From Punica granatum (lineage: Eukaryota > Streptophyta > Magnoliopsida > Myrtales > Lythraceae): a DNA stretch of 64,000 nucleotides. The position numbers and the translations under genes were made by a program. Each line of letters opens with the position of its first letter. Positions within the stretch are counted from its first letter, which is position 1. Under the pieces are notes generated by a model, which had not been told where the DNA came from, made no database searches, and saw only the letters and a program-made list of their open reading frames with translations. This document shows, piece after piece, positions 10,925 through 24,110 of this stretch. The stretch is taken from assembly GCF_007655135.1 (NCBI RefSeq), contig NC_045128.1, positions 23,158,811 through 23,222,810 of the forward strand, read 5' to 3'.

Positions 10925-11890
10925 ATTAGGATTATTTATTTATTTATTTATTTTGGGTGAATGAGGGGCTTGAAACCTAGTTGCATTAAAAACGGATAGT
11001 CTAAATAGTGTAACGATGGGGTATGGAGGCCCAAAAATCATCCCCAAACAAGAGGAAATCATGCTTAGGTCCAACTATTCAATCTATGAACTCCCAATGG
11101 AAGTGAAAGCGCATAGTTTGCTTGGCAATCGACATAGTTTTTTCCCTCCCTAAACACATAAGGCACTATCGCCCAATCTCGACGAATCAAATCCCATATC
11201 TATCTAATTAAAGCTTCATGACCTCGCAATTGGTCTCGGTTAGAATGTAAAAATTGACACACTACTTCCAAGTCTACCTTGAGCATCAACTTTCGAACCC
11301 CTAACATCCATGCCAACTTGAGACCCGTCTTTACCGCTCACAGTTCAACAGCTATGGATGTGGTGATGCCAATGTTCTGAGTGAAACCACCAAGCTATCA
11401 TCCACATTCATCCAGAATAAGGCCACCGGCACTTGCCTTCCCCAGGTTACCCTTTGAGGCACCATTAGTGTTCAATTTGAACCATTCGTGAAATGGTTTC
11501 CTCCACCCTATGTTCCTCCATTCTCGCATGAAATTCGGCTGCTTTAAAGCAATATCCGATTCTAGCTTACCGAAACTACTAGGTATCTTAAAGATGAAGC
11601 TGGCACATTCATATGGTCGGGGAAAATTGAGGATCGAAAGTTGCCTTATTCTGTCACTTCCATAACAACCAACAACTCATACCAAAAAGAAGAGCGCAAG
11701 ACATACCTTTCGGTTCTAGATGTGAGCAGAACAAACTTCTGATCAGCCACTGCTCCCTGTTATTAGAAAAGAAGAAATGTTGCAGGTTGTTTGGGACAAG
11801 TTGTTTCCATGTATTCTCCACAACACTACAGTCCCATAGCACATGCATCACCGATTCCACAGCAGCCCCCACATAGCAAAATAATGTACT
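10925..11890 (-). mobile_element. 5'-truncated LINE, 3' end only
   Basis: On the minus strand this fragment reads through the C-terminal part of a plant LINE ORF2 into the 3' tail. The zinc-binding RT-associated region (zf-RVT-like, with VMHVLWDC) lies at about 11654-11872 and an RNase H-like domain at about 11000-11490. The element ends in an (AAAT)n tail, seen on the plus strand as TTTATTTATTTATT near 10930-10953. The RNase H part has in-frame stops and the first catalytic Asp is replaced (NTNGAS where DGAS is usual), so it is dead. Truncation at the 5' side is typical of target-primed reverse transcription. Confidence 0.75.
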
Positions 11891-12356
11891 AGGAGCGAGA
11901 CCTCTCTTGTAATCAGAAAAAAATTAGTATTTTCAATCTAATTTAGTAATCTTTTCTAACATTGTTATTATACTTTTTGGGTCATTTAGTAATTTTTTTT
12001 CAAACATCATTATTATAATTTAAATCAGGCTGTGTGATACAAAATTCAACGAGTCACTAGAAAAAAAATGCGAAGCTCTTTCTTCTTCTTTTTTTAAAGG
12101 CAAAATGCTATCACCAAAAAATGAAAAGAAAAGAAAAACAATCAACAATTATTGATTGAGTGGTAGGCAACTTCAATAGCCTTAAATAGAAAAATAAAAG
12201 TTTGAATACTATAAACGCGCTTGTTGAGAGGAAAAATAACTTTTAATGGACGATCTTTTGAAATTGTAAAAATAACATCTCTCATAATATCTTTTATATA
12301 AAAAAGAAAATGGAAAAAGGATTGAAGAATTTTTAAAATAGATAGAATCACGATAG
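11891..12356. other. AT-rich gap between two LINE copies
   Basis: No gene or domain recognised in either strand. Confidence 0.5.
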
Positions 12357-13614
12357 ATTTTTTTTTGCTGAATAAGGTACTTTATTAATTGGTGGTTGCA
12401 TTTACGTTGATTCCTAGACTTACATCGGGATATCCCTCGAAAGTGCATAGAGAGTAAAAATTTGACAATGAGCCATATTGGCCTAAGTCATGGGCTAGAG
12501 AGTTATCCGTTCTAGGAATCCATGAACATAACCAGTCCAAAAAGAGTTTTAGAGTTATAGAATATCCGAAACTATGCTCCTAATTTTCCACGGAGAATTA
12601 TGTGGGTGCAAAATGGCATTTACAAGTAGCAATGCATCGTAGTGTAGCCAGATCTTCTTCTTTCCTCTTTATGCCGCTATGTTTAGGGCAAGGAGGGCTG
12701 CTCGGCCTTTTGCCTGAAGTGGTTTATCCTCTTGCGACACTTGGAACCATGATAATGTAGGTGGGCTGTTTAGCTGTTGAAGTATTCCCGCCAAGCATGA
12801 TCTGTTGATATTTCAGGATGCATCTGTGGTGATGATTGTCCAGTAGGGTCCTGTAAGCTCTTGTGATGCTTTAAGTTGTAGTGACCGCATATGTGAGCTT
12901 TCCTCTTGTAGAACCTTGTTGCGTCCGCCCCTATTATGCTCCCAGGAAAAAAAAACTATTAATTCTTTTGATCGTTTCATGGAGATCTGCTGTTTTTCCT
13001 GCATGCAAGATTTCATTACGTGAGTTCCATAGTTGGTATCAAGTGATAGCTGCATATAGAGAAAACATGGCCTTATCAGAGCTACTTGCTAAGAAACTGT
13101 GTAGAGGACAAGCAATAAAATTAATTAGGTCCTTTGGACTGGAACATGGGATGAAGTTAGAGTGTATATCCCAAGGTGATTCCCTTCAGGCAATACGATA
13201 AAAGATACAATTACCGTAGAGGTGTTCTAATTTATCGGAGCTGGTTTGGCAAAGAGGACACGGGGTGTTTTCTTCGCTAAACTAGGGGAGACTTTTACTA
13301 GCAATTCTTCAAAGATGGAGTTTGAAGCGTTCATGGATTTTTAGATTCCATATGGCTTTCCACACTATTCCATTATGATTAAGGAATCTATTCTTCTGGT
13401 CTATGAGGTAGAAGGATTTGATAGAATGCTTCCCTGATGTGTTTGGAGTCTAGAGTGCTGAGTCTTCATAGTCTTCTTGTTGTAGGTGCATCTTGAGTAT
13501 GTTTTCCACTGTTTCTTGATCGAAGAGGTTCGTGAGTTGTGGAATGTTCCATCTCTTCGGGTGGAAGAGCATCAAATCGTGTACTTTTAGCTCCGGGTTG
13601 GGAGCTACACCTGC
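12357..13614 (-). pseudogene. LINE ORF2 C-terminal part: zinc-binding region and RNase H
   Basis: From 13614 down, the minus strand first gives a segment with PELKVHDLM, KRWNIPQLTNLFDQET and VENILKM, the usual linker before the cysteine-rich zf-RVT region. The Cys pair CPLC and its partner HLYGNC follow near 13210-13300, broken by stops. The RNase H-like part starts near 12860 with IITTDAS and continues with KGRAALLAL. The piece joins in protein sense to the segment on the far side of the solo LTR, showing they were once one frame. Confidence 0.75.
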
Positions 13615-16559
13615 TGTCAGCACCCAATTTCGGTCCATCGGCTCCGGGGGGGCAAAATCGTCTTTTTTTTTCAATTTATTACCTTTTCTAAAAAAAATAA
13701 AATAATAAATAATAATAATAATAATAATAAATAATAAATAATAAAGAAGAAAAAAAAATCGGGCAGGGCCGGGCAGCGCTCGCCGGCTGCCCGCGATCTC
13801 GCCGGCCCGGAACTACCCCCAAATCGCGGAAAACCGTGATTTTCTCCAAATCGGCCGAAATCTTAACGAAAAAAGGGAAGAAATTGCAATTAAATAAATA
13901 GAAATGGAATTCGGATGGGGAGGAACATGACCCAGGGAGAGAAAACGAGAAATTTGCCCTAGTTTCGGAGAATTTTGAAATCGGTGGAATTCGGGAACCG
14001 TCGCCGGAAAATCGAAAAATTCCCCCGATTCTGACCGCCTAAACTCCGATAAGGCCTAGATCGACCACGGCGAGGCGTCGGCAGTGTCCAGAACCGTCAC
14101 CCGAGCCCTCTCGTGCCGTCGTCGCGGCGTCCAGGGGCGAGAACCGCCGGCCCCAGCCTCGTCGCCGCCGCTTCCCCGAATCCCGGCCGCGCTTCGGCTA
14201 ACGGGCCTCGGCCCATTTCTCTTTCTTTACAGGCTCGGCCCATTTGGCCCAACGCGCTCCAGTCCGGCCCAGCTTCTCTTCCAGGCAGTTTCTCCTTAGG
14301 GCGGGCCAGTCCGATCCGATCCGATCCGACCAGATTCGTCAGGCGATTTTTTATTCTTATTTTTTACAGAGAAGCCCCTCAACTTTCCGGATTAGGTAAA
14401 TTCTCAACTTAGTGGCATGATTAGCGTTCCTTTCCTGAATATTATTGCTTGCTTGATGGATATAATGTGAAATGAGTGTTCTAGGGTCGCGTGGGTGATC
14501 GGATTTGTCCCGAACTCGATTTTACGAACTTTCTATTTTGTCACATTTCAGTCCAGAGGACGTATTTTATTTTTTTAAGATCTGCCCCGAATTTTAAAAT
14601 TATTTTCAATCAAGCCCTAGTCATTTTATTATTTTCCAATCAGTCCTTGGATTTTTCAGAATTTTTCCAACAATCCCAAAGAACTTTTCAAATTGTTTCA
14701 GTTTAGTCCCGGGACCATTTTCACCCTTTTCAGATCTGCCCCGAACTTCAAAAATTCTTGTTAATCAAGTCCCAGTCATTTTACTATTTTCCAATCAGTC
14801 CTGAAATTTCCAAAACTTTTCAAGCATCCCAAGGAACTTTCCAAGTTGTTTCAGTTTAGTCCTGGGGCCTTTTTTTTTTTCAGATCAGTCCAGATTTTCA
14901 AATTCATTTCAAATAAGTCGTAGGACATTTTCAGTAATTTTTTTACACAGTCCCCATTTTTAGAATTTTCAAATCAGTCCCCAATTTTTTCAAAATTTTC
15001 AAATCAATCCCTGCTCTTTTAAAATCGTTCAATTCAGTCCCCTGGACATTTTCTAAAAATATCCGACCCTTTTCTACTTGGATCACCCACCGACAATGTA
15101 TGTGCCTCATTTAAATATTTCATTTTTGTAATTATATACAATGTGACCATGTTGGAAATTAAAGTTTATCGAACGGTCAACTAATGGTTATCTCGACGGC
15201 TCGAAATCCATAGACTAAAGCATTCGGCAAGTTTTTAATTAACCTAAAATTCTACAACGGGATAATTGGGACGTTAAATTTGGCTAAATTAAATCACTTG
15301 ATTTCTTTAAATGGATTGCACGAATTGATGAATAATCTGTAATCGCGTCGACAGTTCAAGAACTGTTAGTCATGCCCTTTTCAAAATTCACAATTTCAAA
15401 AGCACCGAGATACGTACAACGTAATCTTGATTTTCATGCACACACATATTTACCGATTCAAGGGCATGATTACCGGTTCTTGTCATGCCGTAATCCTAGC
15501 GTAGGTTTGTGCATAAAATTGGTCAAAACATGGGAAAACAAATTATCACAAACTCGGCTTAAATCAAACATGGGCAATAGTCAAATAGAGGGTTAGGTTT
15601 TTTGGGTTTTAGGTGAAAATACTTTTAATCTGTAAAAACCATATTGTCACGATATAGAATAATCTAAAAACAACCCACACATTCGAGACTTGACTATGGA
15701 CATCACGTCTGTCTGGTCCGTTAAAATAATGCCGAATGCTACATACCATATCCATCACCCCTTTTGTTTGTTTTAAGGTAGGATTTGTATGCCAAGATAC
15801 CTCGGGTAATAATCAGTTAATTCACATAAATTCGGCGATAACAAAACCCCATTGTTCGTTTATTTGAGCTTGCTTGTTACATCTTTTGCACTTGATTGTT
15901 ATGCGGATCGAGCCCGATCCTTTAGGACTCGATTCACACTGGGTCCAACGCCCATAACCGTCGATCATGGGGTCCAATACCCCCATACACCGAGTGCGCA
16001 TTTAATTTAGTTTTCGGTCTTTTCCAAAACTATACGGTGAGCATGAGTGAAATCATGGCCGAATGCGAACCGACCGGGATTTAGTCATTGTAGCTTGTCT
16101 TTTATTTATTTGAGAGAACAATGTAAGGTTTTATATTATACATATATTCATGTAAAATCCCGGTCGGAGAGTGGACGGTCAGAGTGTTTTTTCGAATTTA
16201 CGGTATCAAAACGCATAAGATGAGTGGAACTTAATTAAGCGGTAATTAAATTAAAATGGCAAACCTAAACAAGCTAGAGTACCGAAAGGGCATGTGGGAT
16301 ATAGGCCCACACGTAATAGAACTCCCGAATTCGGAATTTTCGATTCCGTATAGACCATTGCCTTAACATTTAGGTGTACCCCGTACCCCTAGACCTAGGT
16401 AACTTGCCGACCCTCGACCTTCGGGTCGTAAAATGGCAAGTGGCGACTCCTTCTCACGTGCGTCCGTCGCGTGTCCCCGGAAAGGTGGACACTCCTGAGT
16501 CGCGTTGCATTTAGGCGTGCGCATGCGTGCCCCGACGAGACGAAATTCGGGTGCGCACA
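13615..16559. mobile_element. Solo LTR (Gypsy-type), 2.9 kb, inserted in the LINE
   Basis: The block starts TGTCAGCACCC and ends GGGTGCGCACA, giving TG...CA inverted ends, and interrupts the LINE frame exactly. Flanks are CCTGC (13610-13614) and GCTGC (16560-16564), a 5-bp duplication with one mismatch. There is no second LTR, primer site or coding region, so it is a solo LTR. Its first 700 bp are GC-rich and contain an (AAT)n run (about 13700-13745); the rest is AT-rich. The length and TGTCAGCACC start suggest a large-LTR Gypsy lineage, perhaps Tat/Ogre (uncertain). A similar start is seen at 62225. Confidence 0.75.
14578..15060. repeat. About 150-bp tandem repeat inside the solo LTR
   Basis: Units begin AGATCTGCCCCGAA at 14578 and 14732, and a degenerate third begins at about 14882. 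Each carries CAATCAGTCC, AATCCCAAAGAAC-like and TTGTTTCAGTTTAGTCC motifs. Short CAGTCC-type blocks continue to about 15060. Such arrays are common in long Gypsy LTRs. Confidence 0.65.
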
Positions 16560-16564
16560 GCTGC

Positions 16565-19430
16565 CTTGGGGGATGCTTTATGATCCTTCTTACCTGGGAT
16601 CCATGGGTCTATTCAAGCTGAAATGGTTGAGCCATCTCCTACAGCAAAGCAAGTACTTACTTGTATGGTGTCCTTGCACCATTGAAGACTTTTCCATATT
16701 GGTGAAGGAGAAGAGTAGTTGGACGAGTTTAGAAAACTGCCATACTTCGCCTTAAGAGCCATGCCAGCCAAGCTGTCATTTGTTTTAGTTAAAGCCCATG
16801 CAGTTTTGGATAACATCGATTTTTTTTAGTCTTATGTTCTTCGAAAACCAAGGCCTCCATTTGATCTCGATTGACATATGGGATATCCAACTCTTTGGTG
16901 CGTAGTAGCTGCTTTCTTCTTTGCTGCCCCCCCACTAGAATCTTCTTGTCACTTTGTCAATGGAGTTTAATGTGGATTTTGGAAGCCGGAACAGTGACAT
17001 AGTGTAGATAAGTGTGATGTTGATCACTGAGTTGAACATAGTGGCTCTACCCGCTTAGGAAAGTGCTCTTGCCTTCCATGATGCCAGTTTGCTTTTGATT
17101 TTATCGATGAGGAAGTAAAAGGATTCTTTCTTTCTTCTTTTGATGAATAATGAGTTTCTTAAATATTTGGCGTCTTCCTTAAGTTTTCTCATACCCATGA
17201 TGGCTTTGGCATTTCTCTTCATGTCTGCATTGGTATATTTGAAGAAAAAGAGCCCTGATTTTGAGCAATTTACTTCTTGGCTCGATCAAGCGCAAAACTT
17301 GTCGATGATATTCTTAATACTTCTGATATTTGCTTTAGTTGCTTTTGAAAGAATGAGAAGGTCATCAGTAAACATAAGGTGTGAAATTTGTGGTCCTCCT
17401 CTGCTTATATGAATTCCCTTAATCTCATCGTTGGCTTTAGCCCTGTAAAAGAGTCTAGACAATATTTCCATTGAAATTACGAAAAGATAGAGTGAGATGG
17501 GCTCACCCTGTCTTATACCTCTAGATGGCGAGAAATGTTTGTGGGGCGAGCCGTTGAGTAAGATCGAGAAAGTTGATATTGATGTTGATATGCATTGATC
17601 CATGAAATGAAGGTTGAGTGGAATCCCAGTTTTCCTAAAATTTTTATAATGAAACTCCATTCCAACTTGTCAAAGGCTTTGATAAAGTCTATTTTCAATC
17701 CTATCCATCCCCTTCGTGCCTTATTTTTCCTCATTGTGTATAGGATTTCTTGGGCTAGGAGCCCATTCTCATTTATCTATCTTCCTTTGGTAAAAGTTGT
17801 TTGGTTTGGGGAGATGATTTTGTGAAGCAGAGGTTTGAGTCTGTTGGCAATGATTTTCGAGATAACCTTGTAGCTAACGTTGCAAAGGCTAATGGGTCTG
17901 AAGTCCTTGAAGGTGGAGGCGCCTTGACTTTTGGTGCAAGGCAGATGAATGTGTTATTTCACTCCTTGAGAATGTGACTCGATCTGACGAAGTTTTTGAC
18001 TGCATCAAGGAGAAGTAGCTTAATTGTTCTCCATAGTGCTTATAGAACAGGGAAGGAATTCCTTTTGGGCCCGAAGCTTTGAGGTATGGGATTGAGTTTA
18101 GGGCCATGAGAATTTCCTTGTCATCTGGAATTTGGATTATACTTACATTTTCAGAATGTAGTATGATGGGGTTGATCAGTCCTTCAAAATCATCGGTACA
18201 TGAGGGTGGGGCGTGTTAAAGAGCTCTTGGAAATTCCTAAGGAAATAGCTTCCAATTCTTTCATGATCTTGTCTCCATGGCCCGTCATTATCCTTTACTG
18301 CTGCGATGTGGTTTGATCTAGGCTGGATGACGGTTGAGGGGTGGAAGAATTTAGAGTTTCTGTCGCCATCCTTCAGCCATAGTTCTCTTGATTTCTGTCG
18401 CCATATAAGGTCCTTCCTTGTGAGAATTTCTTCAAGTTCTGCAGTAAGTATTTCTTCTTGTTCCTTGGTCTCAGCTGTGGAGTGCTTAACTTGGATCTCT
18501 TGGATTCTTTCCATGATTCTTGCAATGTTAGTATCGCAATATCCAAACACTTTCTTGTTCCATTTCCTGAGTTCTTTTTTGACCATTTTTATTTTGGAAG
18601 AGAGTTGATACGCCTTTGACCCATGAACTATTATATTCTAAGTGTTTTTAACAATCTCCTGACTAGAATTGTTTCGGGTCCAAGCTTCTTCAAAACGAAA
18701 TGATCTAGGTTTGAATGAAGAATCCATCCATAGTTTTAAAAGGATGGGGTTATTATCAGAACGAATTTGAGGGAGGTGGAAGACCCTCGCATTTGGAAAT
18801 GCAGTTCTCCATTCGTTATTGGGGATAGCTCTGTCTAATCTTTGTTTTATGGAAGCTAGGCCTAATCTCTTATTTCTCCACGTAAAGGGATTACTAGTGA
18901 AACCAAGGTCTACTCATACTGATTGGTTGAGAAAAGTGTCTAAGAAGGATCGTGAAGAAGAAGCGAAGTTACGACCTCCTATTTTATCATATGCATTACA
19001 AATTTCGTTAAAATCTCTTACAATCAACCAAGGTTGGTCTATAGAATTCGCAATATCAGTTAGTTCAGACCAAAATCGAGGATTTTCATTGCTATAAGGA
19101 GGTCCATTTATTGCAGTAAGTATCCAATGGGTAGGTAGGACATGATTCTCAATCATTGCATGAATATAATAATGGAGAAGATTTTAGAATGGTTACCTTT
19201 AGCTCGATGTTCTAAAGTAAGCACAGACCCCTTGTTGCTCTTGAAGAGTCGACCGAGAAGATGTCGTCAAGGTTGCAACGCTTTGCTATTTTATTGCAGT
19301 GACTGGAGCTTGCTTTGGTTTTGGAAAGAAAGATCATACCAGGTCTGTGTTTCCGAACGAGGAGACGAAGAAGTCGAACTGTCGGCTCTCCTCTTATACC
19401 CCGACAGTTCCATGCTAGAAGACTCATGGT
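16565..19430 (-). pseudogene. LINE ORF2 N-terminal part: endonuclease and reverse transcriptase
   Basis: The minus strand starts with LLAWNCRGI near 19420, the N terminus of the apurinic-type endonuclease. FNEICNAYDKIGG near 19000-19050 resembles the next endonuclease block. The linker (18176-18586) holds WLKDGDRNSKFFH. The reverse transcriptase (17286-17800) shows LKIDFIKAFDKLEW, GIRQGEPISLYLF and FTDDLLIL, where the usual F(A)DD carries Thr. Near 16613-16816 a segment with KAKYGSF and GDGST resembles the region just before the zinc-binding part. Multiple frameshifts separate these blocks. The protein would have nicked target DNA and copied LINE RNA; it cannot be made now. Confidence 0.8.
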
Positions 19431-19789
19431 TGCATTGGAGGCTTGATAAGGCCCGCCTCCTAGGCCATTTGGATATCATCGGGGTTGAACTCTTGTTCTA
19501 TTTTCACTTCATAATACTCAAATATTCTTGATAGGTTCTAGAGAGGTGGCATAAATTGTTGCTGTTGCTCCATCATCCACAGGTGACTGCCGTAAGGGGT
19601 TGGTGGCCAGTGGTCAGTATGGCTGCTTCCTACTCTAATGTGCCACATATGCATGGGATTGTCGCCTCCTGCCTTTGCCATTTTGCTTATGATTCGGGAA
19701 TAAGGCGTCGAGAGCTTAAGAAGATCTTCAATCGTCATCTCAACTTTTATTTTCCTCTTTGGGAAGTTGATCACGACTTCTTCAGTTGA

Positions 19790-21220
19790 CATATTGTAGG
19801 CTTCATTTGGCGGGGAGTTTCATTTACTGGAACTGGAATCACCGGTTCGGGACCCTTGTGTTTTGAAAATTTGGTGTTGGTTGCGGGCCTGACGTTGGGT
19901 CATCAGTGGGCTTGATAAAAGATGTGGGCTGAAGACAATCTGTTGGGTCTTGGGTGGGCTTGAAATTTGGTGCGGGCTAATTGCCTGTTGTTGGGTTGGT
20001 TGAGGGTACTGGTATGGGCTAGGTGTTTTCTGATATTGGGCCTCGTCTTGGGCTTGTTGTTCAATAAGCCCAGAATATAAGGAATCAGTTACCAAGGCTT
20101 GTGATCCACTTCTCCTCTTCACCGCCTTCTTCCTAAGTGAGAAATCTGTAGCTCCAGCTCTGCGAAGGAAGTCGTTGTCAGTGTCAAAGGGGGTTTCCCC
20201 TTTCGAGCGCCCAACGTTTGGATGGTCCGGCGCGTGGTCAGCATATATTCCTTTTGTAGCATTAAATTGGATCATATTGTCTTATCCGTCTATCAGAGTA
20301 ATCCCAGAAGGCTCGAGGCTGTCATTGTCCTCGATTTTTTGGGTAATCGTGCTGCTGTGGGTTCGGGATGGGTTTCCAGATTCTGGTAGGTGGGTAAGGG
20401 AGCTCAGCTCCGGTGTCGATGGCATCGGCGAGGATGGGTGGTCTAGGGCAAACTGCGGCGGTAAAAGATCCATCTGGGCGTCGAATCGCAACCAGGGATC
20501 GTACAAATTCAAGGCCCTGGAGCCTCCGACGTATAGTGTGCCTGATCGTGGCCAAGAATCTCGTAGTCGTAGCAGAAAGTCTTCAAGTGCTCATATTTTA
20601 AAAACACCCAGGTAGCCACTCATTTCTTCCTATTGATTAGGTGCCCGGGACACAACGGCTTTAAAACCGGAGCCCTAATAAGGCCTCTCGACGTTACAAA
20701 CCACTTCGGGAGTGATGGCGAGTCCTTCCAATCAATTTCCAATACTTGCCCTGCTCTTTACACCAATTTTGATATGTTTGCTTTGAAGAGAAGTTCGGGT
20801 GGGATGCCCCTTATTTGAATCTAGAAGGTTACGGAGTCAAATTTGATTTCCTCTAGTGATAATCCTCTGTCCTAATGAGCTATCATCATATGGGCTCCCT
20901 GGATTGACCAGGCTCGGTCTCTTTTGACAAATAGCATGTCTCGTTTGTCCTGAATAAGCAAATCAGAATGTCTTCTATGTAATTTTTTGGTGTGATGGTT
21001 ACGCCATTTTTGTGTTCCAAGCTTGTAACGTGCGTGGTATAATAGCTTTTGGGGGAGGGGGTTTGAAATCGAATGGCTTGATGAGGAGAGTTAATGGTAT
21101 TAGGTCTTGTGATTCCTCATCGTTGGCTGGCAGGTCTAGTATGTCCTGGCCGTGAGCCATAGAGACCTATGAACATAACATTTCAAAGAGGGAGATTTCC
21201 AGATCGGCTAGGTCCATTGG
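19790..21220 (-). pseudogene. LINE ORF1 remnant (DUF4283-like)
   Basis: Minus-strand reading from about 21215 gives MDLADLEISLFEML, a TAG, then MAHGQDILDLPA. Downstream near 20680-20920 come QGAHMMIAH and LSLEEIKFDSVTF, then IQIRGIPPELL and GQVLEIDWKDSPS. This matches the RNA-binding ORF1 typical of plant L1 elements. The C-terminal part (19820-20275) is rich in Gln, Ser and Pro. Several in-frame stops make it a pseudogene. Confidence 0.7.
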
Positions 21221-21689
21221 TGGTAAGGTGTCTTGTGGGTGTAGTAGAGGTTTTGGAATGGTTGATGGGTAGAGATTTTGTCTCTGCTTGTTTTCTTGTG
21301 TAGTCAAGGAGGGAGGGGCGATCATAGAGTGTTTGAAAATGAGGAAAAGCTCGGTTTGTTTGCTTATTGCTGGTAGTTGGAGGTCTAAGAGAAGTGTAAG
21401 GGTGGCCGTTGACGCTGGAGTGGTGATTGGGAATATTGAATGTTGTTGATTTGATGTTGTAATGTTAGAGATCTACTTTGTTAGCAGATGCATAATGTAC
21501 TTGCAGCTTTGATGAACTCCTTGTGTAGTAGATGCAGTTTAGTAAATGTTGAGAATGTGATCTTTCCTTGTTGATGTTTTAGGGCAACCGATCGTTTGAA
21601 GAGAAGAGGAGAAGAAGGAAGTTTCCAACAAAGAGAAGAGATGAGAGAGAGGCTCCCAACTAGGAGAGAGAAGCTTATGTCTATCCTAT

Positions 21690-21888
21690 TGCGAATCGCC
21701 ATAGAATTGGCTCACACATAAAATAGTGTGGATGTCGCTTTTATTTATAGACCGAAATACGTCATATCAAGAGATACTTCTACTAAATATATAAAATCCC
21801 TCACAAATACAATCCTCTAAATAGTATTTGATTTGATTCTCTATAATAATATCAAATATTCTAATATCTTATTTGATTCTCCCTAATA
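21690..21888 (-). repeat. LTR A (3' LTR of mosaic)
   Basis: Matches 24111-24324 along blocks such as ATAAAATAGTG, TTATTTATAGACCGAAATAC and TCTACTAAATAT. It is followed on the plus strand by CTCCCCTGCAAGTGCAA, the reverse of a polypurine tract. The outer (left) end is approximate. Confidence 0.65.
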
Positions 21889-22853
21889 CTCCCCTGCAAG
21901 TGCAATGTTCCAGAGCGACATTGCGCTTGAACTCAAAAATGTAAAAAAAATGGCAACAAAACATCATGGTCCAAAAAGAAATTGACATTGATGCACTTTG
22001 ATATGGCTGGTCCAATTTGAAGTGCAACAAGGCCAAGAGAGATGATGGCCGCAGCTTTGAGGCACAGGGTGACATGGTAGATGTTAGAAGATGAAGTTTT
22101 GAGATATAATTGCAATAGCCTAAAGGGAGGTTGAGAAGAGGGTGGATTGCCGATTAAAAAGAGGCGGATGAGAAGAAAGCCATGGACCGAAAATGGAGAG
22201 ATAAGGAAGGACGACATTGAAGCGTGACAATAAAGCTGTCAGGACCAGTAATTAATAGTGGAGAGATTGAGAGATAGCTCATGATGATGAGGTCATGGCT
22301 GAAGCTCGGGACGGCCAAAACGAGCGACAGGAGAGGACTTCGTCGAGAGACCAGGCGACTTGAGAGTGAGAAGGGCCGCACATGGTGTTTGAGGACACAA
22401 AAGCAACAGTTGAGCAAGAGGAATGAGAAGATGGCCACGAAGCAAAGAAGGAGCATAGGCCAACCGATTCAAGAATGAGAAAAGCCAAGAAGATGAAGTG
22501 ATTTTGGGTGGAGCAAGGGAAAAAAGGGAGACAATAGACCTAAGGGCAACAAACTTGAGGGAACATGGAGGTGACCGAGAGGAGAGGTCAACCAATCAGA
22601 CCCGAGAGAGAAGTGATTTTTTATTTTTTTTAGGAGACTGGTTTATGTGAGAGGAGATGACAATCAGTCAAATATCGTCATGGAAGAACGGGTATAAAAG
22701 CAAAGGCAAAACTGTTGAATTGGGTTGTCAGACAAGGATTTCAAGAGCTGAAATGGAATTGGGTTGCCGAAAGCGTCCAATCAAGGTCGAATGCTTGGGC
22801 GCTATACGCAATCGAAGGTCTCAACTATGCCAAGATTTTCCGCTCTGATACCA

Positions 22854-23018
22854 CGAGAGATAGAGAGAATTTGCTAGAATGTCAAACAAGAAATGGTGTG
22901 AATGTGTATAACATATATTGAAAGATATCAAAGATTACACAATATCATAATATCAAATATTCTTCAATATTACTAATTGATTTTCTACGATATTGATATC
23001 CCTTGATTTTTTCTCATA
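22854..23018 (-). repeat. LTR B
   Basis: Lies directly beside a primer site (22842-22853, TGGTATCAGAGC on the minus strand). It shares GAATTTGCTAGAATGTC, ATCATAATATCAAATATTCT and the CTCATA end with 23031-23213. It is about 18 bp shorter than B'. Confidence 0.7.
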
Positions 23019-23030
23019 CTCCCCCGAAAT

Positions 23031-23213
23031 AGATAGAGTGAATTTGCTAGAATGTCACGTACCAAATGGTGTCTATGTGCTCTTATTTTTAGTAGATGAA
23101 ATACAACATATATAGAAAGATATTAAAGATTACACAACATCATAATATCAAATATTCTTCGATATCCCTAATTGATTCTCTACAATATCGATATCCCTCG
23201 ATTCTCTCTCATA
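23031..23213 (-). repeat. LTR B'
   Basis: Second copy of LTR type B, only 12 bp from the first. It is followed on the plus strand by CCCCCGCAAGTGCAAC, the reverse of a polypurine tract. Confidence 0.7.
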
Positions 23214-24110
23214 ATCCCCCGCAAGTGCAACAAAAGAGATCGTACGTTGGGCTTGAAATTGATTTGAGCGAGTGCAGTGTGAATACCCTTCATAAGAACA
23301 CTATTGAGTTGATGAGTTGTCACCCGATGATTTGGATTAGAAATGTCTTGGAAAAGTTACCTTTAATAAGCAACTTTGATTCTTCCCCGTTTCCAAAGAC
23401 CATGAAATCCAGTGACAGGAGATGAAGAAGATACCAGAGTGTTGGCCAACAAAAGGGGTCAAGAGCATGCTGAGCAGCATAAGGAGCATGGCATAGCATC
23501 ATCCCAACAATAAAGGGGCCTGGAGATCGGAACCTGAGGCTGACAAAAGAGAGCTTTGATCTTGGTGATAGAGAAAGAAAAAGTAGCATCGGAAGGGAAT
23601 GAAAGGTTTAGAGGGAGAGACTAGCAGAGAGAAAATTTGTGAGCACTGGCAAGGAGAGACTCGTGAAGACGAGGTCATATGGCCAAAGTTCGGGACAACC
23701 ATGAATTTGAGGAAGGTCGGGTACGACCAATAGTAGCAGAAAAAAATAAGTGTCGAGATTTGAGATGAAAGAAATGAGAGAGATTCCGCAAAGACAGAGG
23801 GGAAGGAAAAAAATAAAAAGAAAATCTCAGTACCGAGCAACTCAAATTCAGGACTAACTACCGTTGTGGTAGGGCAAAAGAGTTCAAGGTATTCTTATTA
23901 TTAAGCCGGAGACAAAGATAATCTGTTTGGAGGAAAGATTTCTTTCAACCAAACTGAATAAGCGAGCAAAGCTTGGGAAGAGGTAGAAAAAAATGGATTG
24001 GTTGCAAAATTGAGGTTGCCGGGCACGCTCGGTCATGGCCGGATGCTCCAGATAACGTATTTAGTGGAAGCTTTAATCAGTAGCAACATGATTGTCCCGC
24101 TTTGATACCA

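Larger units (their letters stand above)
12357..21220 (-). mobile_element. Decayed LINE, near full length, split by a solo LTR
   Basis: Reading the minus strand from 21220 down, the order is ORF1 (DUF4283-like), apurinic endonuclease, reverse transcriptase, zinc-binding region, RNase H and a poly(A) tail (plus-strand T run at about 12357-12367, with an AATAAA-like signal just upstream). This is the layout of a plant L1-type LINE. A 2945-bp LTR (13615-16559) interrupts ORF2. Frameshifts and stops are spread through all parts, so it is inactive. The 5' end is not certain and may reach about 21690, where Copia-like LTR sequence begins. Confidence 0.8.

Noticed and set aside
12881..13201. Plus-strand frame of 106 codons
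   Set aside because: It overlaps minus-strand LINE sequence and shows no familiar motif.
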